DNA from: Brucellaceae bacterium
GTDB taxonomy: Bacteria; Pseudomonadota; Alphaproteobacteria; Rhizobiales; Rhizobiaceae
DNA length: 5,338 nt
Reading direction: 5' to 3'
Assembly: GCA_031253705.1 (NCBI GenBank)
Contig: JAIRVW010000190.1
Span: 1-5,338, forward strand
Under the pieces are notes generated by a model. That model had not been told where the DNA came from. It ran no database searches and saw only the letters and a list, made by a program, of their open reading frames with translations. The translations under genes and the position numbers were made by a program. Positions 1-5,338 of the stretch are shown one piece after another (position 1 is the first letter of the stretch; every line of letters starts with the position of its first letter).

Positions 1-354
1 AAACTGCCGCAGCGATTGCTCAATACAATCCAGACCCGCATTCATCATAACCTGCCTTTTGACCGTCTGGCTTTGGGTGTTGCGGCATGGATGCGCTATG
101 TGACCGGTAAGGATGAGCAAGGCAATCCGATTGATGTGCGCGATCCATTAAGTGAGCGCTTGTTACAGGCAACCGCACATAAAAACACCGCAGGCGACAT
201 TATGGCTGCATTACTGCGTTTTGATACGATTTTTGCACCGGAACTGACTCAAAATCAGGTCTTCAAAAACACTGTTCTGCAATCGCTTGAAACTTTGCTG
301 ATCAATGGTGCAGCAATGACCGTTGCAGATTTTAAAACAAAAACAGTCAAATAA
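1..354 (+). CDS. Mannitol dehydrogenase / fructuronate reductase family protein, 3' fragment
   Basis: The reading frame is open from base 1 and ends at TAA 352-354, so only the last 117 residues are seen; family members are about 480-500 residues long. The fragment starts with KLPQR, a conserved motif of the C-terminal all-helical domain of polyol-specific long-chain dehydrogenases (UxuB, MtlK, YdfI type). It continues with LALGVAAWMRYVTG and the IDVRDPL segment, both typical of this domain. Such enzymes are cytoplasmic, NAD(P)-dependent and interconvert a ketose or keto-acid with a polyol or aldonate, for example fructuronate with mannonate or fructose with mannitol. The nucleotide-binding domain and main catalytic residues lie outside the window, so the substrate cannot be decided; the motif wording looks closest to fructuronate reductase. 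The TTG at base 16 is not a real start. The next gene, 112 bp away on the same strand, begins an ABC importer, so the enzyme may act on the imported compound. Confidence 0.9.
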   Translation, partial: KLPQRLLNTIQTRIHHNLPFDRLALGVAAWMRYVTGKDEQGNPIDVRDPLSERLLQATAHKNTAGDIMAALLRFDTIFAPELTQNQVFKNTVLQSLETLLINGAAMTVADFKTKTVK

Positions 355-355
355 C

Positions 356-382
356 CGGAGCATAATATTTTTGCTTGCTCCG
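356..382. promoter_or_regulatory. 7-bp inverted repeat after the dehydrogenase gene
   Basis: CGGAGCA (356-362) and TGCTCCG (376-382) are perfect reverse complements around a 13-base AT-rich spacer. The left arm begins two bases after the dehydrogenase stop codon, as expected for a terminator, but the bases that follow (TATAATTGAT) are not a T-run. The right arm abuts a TATAAT hexamer, so the repeat could equally be a protein-binding site controlling the importer operon. I cannot choose between these from sequence alone. Confidence 0.4.
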
Positions 383-416
383 TATAATTGATAGACTAAT
401 ATATTAAAATAACAAT
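361..416 (+). promoter_or_regulatory. AT-rich probable promoter/operator region of the importer operon
   Basis: This stretch is strikingly AT-rich beside its coding neighbours. It contains a perfect -10-like hexamer TATAAT at 383-388, but with only a poor -35 match about 17 bases upstream. A second possibility is TTGCTC (375-380) with TAATAT (397-402), spaced 16 bases. A perfect 10-bp palindrome TAATATATTA occupies 397-406 and overlaps the second -10 candidate. AT-rich palindromes are known targets of NagC/Mlc-type ROK repressors, and a ROK gene lies at the other end of the operon, so this is a reasonable operator candidate. The start of transcription is not established. Confidence 0.4.
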
Positions 417-419
417 AAG

Positions 420-441
420 CAGTCTTCTGGGAGGCGGACTG
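420..441 (+). promoter_or_regulatory. Small inverted repeat in the leader of the importer operon
   Basis: CAGTC (420-424) and GACTG (437-441) pair perfectly around a 12-base purine-rich loop, upstream of the ribosome binding site of the binding-protein gene. Five base pairs is short and may be chance. It could form a leader RNA hairpin or mark a regulator half-site pair. Confidence 0.2.
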
Positions 442-466
442 TCAAAACAAACGGGGAGGAACAATC

Positions 467-1645
467 ATGCATTTCACACGCAGACAAACCTTGGGCGGCT
501 TAGCAGCACTCGCAACATTACCGGCAACCAAACTCTGGGCGCAGGGCAAACTTGCTCTGCCGTCATCACCGGTTTCCATCAATATTGTTGATGTCGCCGG
601 CAATCTGGCGCTGACACAAAAAGCCATTGAAAATTATGCTGCGGCCAAACCGGAGCTGGTTTCAAAGATCACCTTCACCAAAGCACCGGCACCGGAGCTT
701 CCGGGTAAGTTGAAAGCACAGCAGGCCGCCAAACGTCTGGATATTGATCTGGTTCTCACCGGTGCTGATGCGCTGGCTGCAGGTCTCGAGATGGATCTGT
801 GGGTTAAACTGTTTCCGGATCAGGCAGCAGCCTTGCCGGATCTGCAATCGATCTATCTGGAACCCGCATGGCGTATGCAGGCTTTTGCCAAGGATCATGG
901 GGTTGCAGTGGTTTATTACCCGTCGGGCCCATTGCTCGAATATATGCCCGAGCATGTCAAAAACGTACCAAGCAATACGGATGAATTGCTGGCATGGGCA
1001 AAAGAAAATCCGAATAAATTTGTCTATGCCCGTCCGGCAAATTCCGGCCCCGGCCGTACCTTCCTGATGGGACTGCCTTATTTGCTGGGAGATAGCGATC
1101 CGCGTGATCCGGTCAAAGGCTGGGATAAGACATGGGCTTATTTGAAAGAATTGCATAAATATATCGAATATTACCCGACCGGTACCGGCGCTCTGATGAA
1201 AGAGCTCGGCGAAGGCACCCGCCATATGACTGTCACCACGACCGGCTGGGATATTAATCCGCGTGTGCTTGGCGTAGTACCGAAAGAAGCAGCCGTTGCC
1301 AAACTGGACGGCTTCCACTGGGTTGCCGATGCGCAGTTCATGTGCGTTCCTAAAGGTGTCAGCGATGAAAAACTTGCTGTTCTGCTCGATCTGATGAGCT
1401 TCCTGCTCACGCCGGAGCAGCAGGCCTATACCTATGATGAAGGCTATTTCTATCCGGGTCCTGCAGTCAAAGATGTGCCGCTCTCCATGGCACCGCAATC
1501 CAGTCAGGATGCCATCGCGGAATATGGTCGTGCTGAGTATGCCGACTGGATTGCCAACAATCCGGTTGAACTGCCGCTTGATCCGGATGCCATGGTCGTT
1601 GCGTTCCGCCGCTGGGACGAAGAAATCGCCAGTCAGCCAAAATAA
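467..1645 (+). CDS. ABC importer substrate-binding protein, Tat-type signal
   Basis: A 392-residue extracytoplasmic solute-binding protein, the expected size for the family-1/PotD-like class. The N-terminus carries a twin-arginine motif (TRRQTL, residues 4-9), a hydrophobic stretch (about 10-20) and a likely cleavage site after LWA (23-25). There is no lipobox cysteine, so export by Tat into the periplasm as a soluble protein is likely. After this comes SINIVDVAGN (37-46), a typical first beta-strand; a hinge-like stretch with VVYYPSGP (148-155); NPNKFVYARPANSGPGRTF (181-199); and WDINPR (261-266). The NPxKFxYxxP segment reminds me of E. coli YnjB, whose ligand is unknown. The start is supported by GGGGAGGA at 453-460, six bases before ATG. 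It leads an operon with an ATPase and two permeases. The ligand is not readable from sequence; context suggests a sugar acid or polyol. Sequence labels such as 'spermidine/putrescine-binding' would be class-level only. Confidence 0.9.
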   Translation: MHFTRRQTLGGLAALATLPATKLWAQGKLALPSSPVSINIVDVAGNLALTQKAIENYAAAKPELVSKITFTKAPAPELPGKLKAQQAAKRLDIDLVLTGADALAAGLEMDLWVKLFPDQAAALPDLQSIYLEPAWRMQAFAKDHGVAVVYYPSGPLLEYMPEHVKNVPSNTDELLAWAKENPNKFVYARPANSGPGRTFLMGLPYLLGDSDPRDPVKGWDKTWAYLKELHKYIEYYPTGTGALMKELGEGTRHMTVTTTGWDINPRVLGVVPKEAAVAKLDGFHWVADAQFMCVPKGVSDEKLAVLLDLMSFLLTPEQQAYTYDEGYFYPGPAVKDVPLSMAPQSSQDAIAEYGRAEYADWIANNPVELPLDPDAMVVAFRRWDEEIASQPK

Positions 1646-1658
1646 AACCAGTAAACGA

Positions 1659-1688
1659 CGGGTGTCATCTTTAAGCCGGTGACACCCG
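1659..1688 (+). promoter_or_regulatory. Intercistronic hairpin between binding-protein and ATPase genes
   Basis: CGGGTGTCA (1659-1667) and TGACACCCG (1680-1688) form a perfect 9-bp stem. In RNA a U-G and a C-G pair (1668-1679, 1669-1678) extend it to 11 bp with an 8-base loop. No T-run follows, so it is not a standard terminator. The stem ends five bases before the GAGG ribosome binding site of the ATPase gene. In other importer operons a hairpin here protects the 3' end of the binding-protein message, or thins out read-through, so that binding protein is made in excess over membrane components. That role is inferred here. Confidence 0.7.
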
Positions 1689-1703
1689 CCAATGAGGTAT
1701 TTC

Positions 1704-2771
1704 ATGCAACTTGCATCCCTGCCCTTTGAGGAAATCCGGCTTGAAAAACTCAGCCGGTCTTTCGGAGCCCATCAGGCGTTAAAGAACATTTCCCTTTCGA
1801 TCAAAAAAGGCGAGTTCATTGCCTTGCTTGGTCCGTCCGGCTGCGGCAAATCCACAGCACTCAACTGCATCGCCGGACTGCTCGCGACAACGGGCGGCGG
1901 CATTTATATTGATAAAACCCGTATTGATACGCTGAAACCCGAAGATCGCGGCTTCGGCATGGTGTTTCAGAATTATGCATTGTTTCCGCATATGACTGTG
2001 CGCCAGAATGTCGGTTTCGGCCTGAAAATGCGCGGCACGCCGAAAGCGGAAATGAACAGCCGTGTCGATGCCGCCATTGCCATGGTGCGTCTGCATGGTC
2101 AGGAAGACAAACTACCGGGACAATTATCGGGCGGTCAGCAACAGCGTGTTGCCATCGCCCGCGCCATCGTGATTGAACCGCCTCTGGTTCTGATGGACGA
2201 ACCATTGTCTAATCTTGATGCCAAGCTGCGCTTGGAAATGCGTGCAGAAATCCGCCGCATTCATAACCAGCTTGGTGCCACAACAATTTATGTGACCCAT
2301 GATCAGGACGAAGCGCTGTCTCTGGCCGACAGAATTGTTGTGCTGCGCGACGGCGAAATCCGGCAGGTTGGGTCGCCTTTCGATCTTTATGAACATCCGG
2401 ATCATCTGGATGTGGCCGAGTTCATGGGCTATCGCAACCGCCTTTCCGGTAAGGTCATTGCGGAACAGGACGGCACAGTCACGCTGGATATCGGCAATGC
2501 GCAGATTAGCGGGACAGCCCGTGTTCCGCTGACAGTCGGCCAGAACGCAGTTCTCGCAGTGCGACCGGATGATGTGAGCACCGCAACAGCAGGGGCTTCA
2601 ACCATTCAGGCTAAAGTAGAGACTATTGAATATCGCGGCCGCGATTTTGTCGGCACCGCCAGTACCGATCATGCGCATGAACTGGTGTTTCATGCCCCTG
2701 CGACAGCTGAACTCGGCAGCACTATTGCGCTGGCAATCAATGCTGACCGTGCGCTCGTTTTTCCGGCGTGA
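1704..2771 (+). CDS. ABC importer ATP-binding protein (PotA/MalK-like, with TOBE region)
   Basis: Cytoplasmic ATPase that powers the importer. Counting from the ATG at 1704 (355 residues): Walker A GPSGCGKST 43-51, Q-loop glutamine 89 in VFQNYALFP, signature LSGGQQQR 141-148, Walker B VLMDEP 162-167, D-loop SNLD 169-172, and switch histidine 199 in VTHDQDEA. All catalytic motifs are intact. The C-terminal part (about 245-355) contains VRPDDV and resembles the TOBE_2 regulatory/substrate-sensing region of the CUT1, polyamine and iron importer ATPases. An in-frame ATG at 1692 would add four residues (MRYF), but GAGG at 1694-1697 sits six bases before 1704 and inside the longer version, so 1704 is preferred. 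It follows the binding-protein gene after a hairpin and is followed by the first permease with an 8-bp gap. The family does not reveal the transported compound. Confidence 0.95.
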   Translation: MQLASLPFEEIRLEKLSRSFGAHQALKNISLSIKKGEFIALLGPSGCGKSTALNCIAGLLATTGGGIYIDKTRIDTLKPEDRGFGMVFQNYALFPHMTVRQNVGFGLKMRGTPKAEMNSRVDAAIAMVRLHGQEDKLPGQLSGGQQQRVAIARAIVIEPPLVLMDEPLSNLDAKLRLEMRAEIRRIHNQLGATTIYVTHDQDEALSLADRIVVLRDGEIRQVGSPFDLYEHPDHLDVAEFMGYRNRLSGKVIAEQDGTVTLDIGNAQISGTARVPLTVGQNAVLAVRPDDVSTATAGASTIQAKVETIEYRGRDFVGTASTDHAHELVFHAPATAELGSTIALAINADRALVFPA

Positions 2772-2779
2772 GGTGAGAG

Positions 2780-3679
2780 ATGAACACCTCTTTTGACCTT
2801 GAAAAACTGTCTTTACGACAAAGGCTCGCCATCAAAGGCATAGACGGTACAACCATGCTGGTTTTGCCTGCGGTTGTCTTCCTGCTGGCAGTTTTTATTT
2901 ATCCGTTCATCTACGGTTTGCTGCTCTCCTTCACCCCGCAAGAGGGGGAAGGTATGTTTGCCAATTATATCAAATTCTTTTCCGATCCGTTTTTGTATAA
3001 AACTATCGGAACGACATTGTGGCTGGCTATCCCTGTCACGCTGATCAGCCTGCTGATTGCTGTGCCGGTGGCATTCCGTGTCCGGCTGATGCGCCGTCAG
3101 CGCTTGCTCACCACCATTCTTGTTCTGCCAGTCACACTGGGTACAGTTCTGGTTGCCGAAGGCTTACTGAATTATCTGGGGCCTCAAGGCTGGTTCAGCC
3201 GCACGCTGATGTTTATCGGCCTTGTCGACAGCCCTTTAAAGCTGACCAATAATTACTGGGGTGTCTTCGCATCGCTGATTATTACCGGCTTTCCTTTCAC
3301 CTTTTTGCTCACTTTGTCCTATGTCACCGGTATTGATCCGGCACTGGAACAGGCGGCAGCAACCCATGGTGCCAAAAGCTGGCAGCGCTTCCGCCACGTC
3401 CTTCTGCCACTGCTGATGCCGGGATTGGCAATTACCTTCTGCCTGTCCTTTGTGCTGGCTTTCGCAGTCTTCCCGTCCGCCGTCTTGCTTGGTGCTCCGG
3501 CAGGGCCGACACGCGTCATTTCCATTGCCGCCTATCAGGCAGCCTTTGAGCAATATGATTATTCAATGGCATCCGCCGTTGCCATGATTATGGCCACTGT
3601 GCAGCTGGCGATTGTTGCTGCAGTCCTTGGCATACGCAGTCTGTTTTATCGCGGCGCGACAAGCGGAGGTAAGGGTTAA
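2780..3679 (+). CDS. ABC importer permease, first subunit (PotB/YnjC-like)
   Basis: A 299-residue inner-membrane protein with about six hydrophobic segments, near residues 25-50, 78-100, 109-130, 158-182, 209-237 and 262-288. The cytoplasmic coupling (EAA) loop is clear at 190-215: it begins EQAAATHGA and ends LPLLMPG, the signature by which binding-protein-dependent permeases dock on the ATPase. The layout fits the polyamine/iron/thiamine-type permeases (BPD_transp_1 domain). It forms the transmembrane channel with the second permease. The start follows the ribosome binding site GAGGTGAG (2770-2777), which overlaps the TGA of the ATPase gene, implying translational coupling. Its own stop TAA directly abuts the ATG of the next gene. 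Confidence 0.94.
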   Translation: MNTSFDLEKLSLRQRLAIKGIDGTTMLVLPAVVFLLAVFIYPFIYGLLLSFTPQEGEGMFANYIKFFSDPFLYKTIGTTLWLAIPVTLISLLIAVPVAFRVRLMRRQRLLTTILVLPVTLGTVLVAEGLLNYLGPQGWFSRTLMFIGLVDSPLKLTNNYWGVFASLIITGFPFTFLLTLSYVTGIDPALEQAAATHGAKSWQRFRHVLLPLLMPGLAITFCLSFVLAFAVFPSAVLLGAPAGPTRVISIAAYQAAFEQYDYSMASAVAMIMATVQLAIVAAVLGIRSLFYRGATSGGKG

Positions 3680-4519
3680 ATGATCAGAGATACCTCTATC
3701 GGATCCAAATTATGGATCACCGTTGTCTGGGTCATTGTTGCCTTTTTTGTCATCAACCTGCTGGCAATGATCGCAACAGTCGTGCTCTCGTCTTTTTCAA
3801 CGCGCTGGCTCGGTACATGGCTGCCGCAGGCACTGACAACACGGTGGTACTTCACCGCATGGCGGGAATTCCAGCTCGGCGATGTGCTGATCGTCACCTT
3901 TCAGATCGTCTTCACAGTTGTGGCTCTGTCCGGTCTGCTCGGCGTTACGGCAGCCTATGCCATGGCGCGGCGCAATTTTCCCGGCCGCAATCTGGTGATG
4001 CTGCTGTTTCTGCTGCCATTGCTGGTGCCGCCGATCACCTTTGGTATTCCGCTGGCAACCGTGCTTTATCAGGCGGGTGTAGGCGGGACATTCTGGGGCG
4101 TTGTGCTGGCCAATCTGGTGCCGACCGTTCCTTTTGTTATTCTGGTGATGATCCCGTTCATCGAGCAGATTGATCCGAAAGTGGAAGCGGCTGCCCATGT
4201 TTTCGGTGCGAATAAATTCCAGCTGTTCCGCTATGTACTGATGCCAATGCTGCTGCCCGGCATTCTGGCTGCATTACTGCTGGTGCTTGTCCGCACAGTT
4301 GCCATGTTTGAGCTGACATTCCTCACCGCAGGACCAACCAGCCAGACCCTTGTTGTAGCGCTCTATTATTCTGTCTTTGCTTCGGGCGTACGCTCAGTCC
4401 AGTCTATTGATGCCATGGCAGTGATCTATATGATTACAACTCTGGTATGGTTGCTGCTGGCACTGCGCTTTGTCAATCCGACACAGATCGTTGCCCGTGC
4501 CAAACAATCAAACCATTAA
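3680..4519 (+). CDS. ABC importer permease, second subunit (PotC-like)
   Basis: A 279-residue inner-membrane protein, the second half of the channel. Hydrophobic segments lie near 11-36, 68-95, 104-130, 137-160, 188-210 and 245-263. The EAA loop is at 169-194, running from EAAAHVFGA to MLLPG, and is distinct in sequence from that of the first permease, as expected for a heterodimer. The ATG directly follows the TAA of the upstream permease; the ribosome binding site GGAGGT (3665-3670) lies inside the last codons of that gene, so the pair is almost certainly translationally coupled. The gene is the last of the operon: a strong stem-loop begins seven bases after its TAA. No frameshift or missing motif is seen. 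Confidence 0.94.
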   Translation: MIRDTSIGSKLWITVVWVIVAFFVINLLAMIATVVLSSFSTRWLGTWLPQALTTRWYFTAWREFQLGDVLIVTFQIVFTVVALSGLLGVTAAYAMARRNFPGRNLVMLLFLLPLLVPPITFGIPLATVLYQAGVGGTFWGVVLANLVPTVPFVILVMIPFIEQIDPKVEAAAHVFGANKFQLFRYVLMPMLLPGILAALLLVLVRTVAMFELTFLTAGPTSQTLVVALYYSVFASGVRSVQSIDAMAVIYMITTLVWLLLALRFVNPTQIVARAKQSNH

Positions 4520-4525
4520 AAAGAC

Positions 4526-4559
4526 ACCCGCCGTCAGATAACATGATCTGACGGCGGGT
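4526..4559. terminator. Bidirectional intrinsic terminator between convergent genes
   Basis: A perfect 14-bp stem, ACCCGCCGTCAGAT (4526-4539) with ATCTGACGGCGGGT (4546-4559), closes a 6-base loop. On the + strand only TTT follows, a weak tract, but the GC-rich lower stem and the position seven bases after the last permease gene support termination. On the - strand a run of five T follows three bases after the stem, so the same hairpin can stop transcripts of the convergent ROK gene after they pass through the repeat at 4560-4705. Confidence 0.85.
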
Positions 4560-4705
4560 TTAGAGCGGTTCCCGTTAAAATTAAATCAGTAAAATCGCTC
4601 TAACTCTTTGTTTCAACGCATATCTTATCTGATCGAAGCGGGATTTAGAAATCAGTCCGGTGGACTGATTTCCCCGCGAAGGCGCTTCACACTTTTCGGG
4701 ATACG
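4560..4705. repeat. Palindromic intergenic mosaic repeat (RIME/Bru-RS-like)
   Basis: The non-coding stretch between the terminator and the ROK stop codon is built from inverted repeats. Block one: TTAGAGCG (4560-4567) and CGCTCTAA (4596-4603), 8 bp perfect around 28 bases. Block two: GAAATCAGTCC (4648-4658) and GGACTGATTTC (4662-4672), 11 bp perfect around GGT; outside it GCGGG (4638-4642) pairs with CCCGC (4673-4677) across a one-sided 5-base bulge. The linker with AACTCTTTGTTT (4602-4613) resembles, from memory, short repeats scattered in Rhizobium and Brucella-group genomes. It encodes no protein that I can support, and the exact outer limits are uncertain; the right edge is set at the ROK stop. 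Family membership rests on recall, since only one copy is in the window. Confidence 0.65.
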
Positions 4706-5338
4706 CTATAATTCTCCCGCTGCAATAGCGGGTAAGTTTCCGAGAGCATTCTCAATCAGCGGACGAATAGCGCTGTGCAAAATGTCCTGGTTTTCGGTTT
4801 GCACCATAATCACATCGGGCAGTTTTAAAGCACCAACCAGCCCTTCTGCCTGAAACTGACTGCATAGCTGAGTAAAAACAGCCTGATTAGAAGTAAACGG
4901 TCCTGTTAGATAGACTCTGTCCGGAAACAGAATACGGCACATATTGCCCAGCGCCCGCGCCACAAGACGAATTGCCAGCTGCATATCAGCATGGTCTGCA
5001 AGTGATGCATCCTGCAAATATCCGCCGATATCCTGCTCTTGACCCAAACCTATCAGCTCATCCAGCCCCAGTTGCTGTAACAAGACCGGCAGGGCAACGG
5101 CTGTTTCCAGACAACCTCGGTTTCCGCAGCCGCAAGGACGATCCTGCAATGTATCAAAACGCCAATGACCGATCTCACCGAAAGGCCCCTGATGGGCAAT
5201 ACTGGCGACATCGCGGGACCAATAAGCAAGCCCGATCCCCCAGCCCCAATGCAACAATGCGGCGGTATTGACCGGCGCAGTCTCTGCTTTGAAATGCACA
5301 TCCAGCTCGATATCCAGCTGGCGGAATAAACAGACAAG
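4706..5338 (-). CDS. ROK-family transcriptional regulator (NagC/Mlc/XylR-like), 3' part
   Basis: The frame is open from the window edge to TAG at 4708-4706, giving the last 210 residues; full ROK regulators have about 380-410, so the DNA-binding winged helix and first half of the ROK domain lie outside. Seen in order: WGWGIGLAYW, the counterpart of the glycine-rich GTGIGxG motif; GEIGHW with the conserved histidine at 5167-5165; PCGCGNRGCLET, giving three cysteines that with the histidine form the ROK zinc site; and ALGNMCRILFPDRVYLTGPF, the usual ALxxLxxxxxPxxVxLGG segment. ROK regulators are mostly repressors released by sugars or sugar phosphates. Sugar kinases share this half, so a kinase is not excluded, but the divergent glycine motif (GLAY where kinases have a further glycine) favours a regulator. 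The GTG at 5299 is internal, not a start. It faces the importer operon tail to tail and is a plausible controller of it. Confidence 0.88.
   Translation of the reverse strand, partial: LVCLFRQLDIELDVHFKAETAPVNTAALLHWGWGIGLAYWSRDVASIAHQGPFGEIGHWRFDTLQDRPCGCGNRGCLETAVALPVLLQQLGLDELIGLGQEQDIGGYLQDASLADHADMQLAIRLVARALGNMCRILFPDRVYLTGPFTSNQAVFTQLCSQFQAEGLVGALKLPDVIMVQTENQDILHSAIRPLIENALGNLPAIAAGEL

Noticed and set aside
16..18. TTG start for a short protein at the window's beginning
   Set aside because: The frame is open upstream, and the KLPQR motif of the dehydrogenase family begins at base 1, so this is a truncated gene.
371..388. TTGCTT (371-376) with TATAAT (383-388) as a promoter pair
   Set aside because: The spacer is only 6 bases, far too short for a sigma-70-type promoter, so the TATAAT lacks a good -35 partner.
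1692..1703. ATPase start at ATG 1692
   Set aside because: The best ribosome binding site (GAGG, 1694-1697) lies inside this extension and fits ATG 1704 instead. The four extra residues are not supported, though not excluded.
662..1705. A 347-residue open frame on the - strand opposite the binding-protein gene
   Set aside because: It is exactly codon-aligned antisense to the real gene; it stays open because the codons TTA, CTA and TCA are rare there. It has no recognisable domain, and the + strand gene is well supported.
3019..4198. Several 70-150-residue frames within the two permease genes on both strands
   Set aside because: They overlap strongly supported permease genes, have no domain signatures, and read as low-complexity frame shadows.
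4608..4853. An 81-residue open frame on the + strand across the repeat and the ROK 3' end
   Set aside because: It starts within the palindromic repeat and runs antisense to a conserved ROK coding region, with no ribosome binding site or protein similarity I can see.
4706..5299. ROK gene as a complete 197-residue protein starting at GTG 5299
   Set aside because: The frame stays open to the window edge, and the ROK domain would lack its first half; the GTG is internal.

Overview
This window looks like ordinary alphaproteobacterial chromosome, most likely from the order Hyphomicrobiales (Rhizobiales) and perhaps a Brucella/Ochrobactrum/Pseudochrobactrum relative. I infer this from the roughly balanced base composition, the protein flavour, and a short palindromic intergenic repeat that resembles rhizobial mosaic elements (RIME/Bru-RS type). 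The genus is a guess from memory, not a search result.

Layout. Bases 1-354 are the 3' end of a polyol/sugar-acid dehydrogenase gene (mannitol dehydrogenase / fructuronate reductase family, + strand). A 112-bp AT-rich gap (355-466) holds a possible terminator-like inverted repeat, a TATAAT box and a TAATATATTA palindrome, and probably includes the promoter/operator of the next genes. Bases 467-4519 carry a complete binding-protein-dependent ABC importer in one operon on the + strand: a Tat-type substrate-binding protein, an ATPase with a C-terminal TOBE region, and two separate inner-membrane permeases. A strong hairpin lies between the binding-protein and ATPase genes. The last three genes are tightly packed (8-bp and 0-bp gaps). 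Bases 4526-4559 form a 14-bp perfect stem that probably terminates transcription from both sides. Bases 4560-4705 hold the palindromic repeat. Bases 4706-5338 are the 3' part of a ROK-family (NagC/Mlc/XylR-like) regulator gene on the - strand, convergent with the operon and running off the window.

How the parts may work together. The permeases and ATPase look like the polyamine/iron/YnjBCD-like branch of importers rather than classical sugar importers. The flanking genes, a sugar-acid/polyol dehydrogenase and a ROK sugar-responsive regulator, point to a carbohydrate-type ligand. A coherent but untested model is uptake of a sugar acid or polyol by the importer, oxidation or reduction by the dehydrogenase, and control by the ROK protein acting at the AT-rich gap before base 467. 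I see no CRISPR array, RNA gene, insertion-sequence transposase or phage gene, and no clearly new multi-gene system. The most unusual points are the importer-type/context mismatch, the palindromic repeat and the hairpins between genes.
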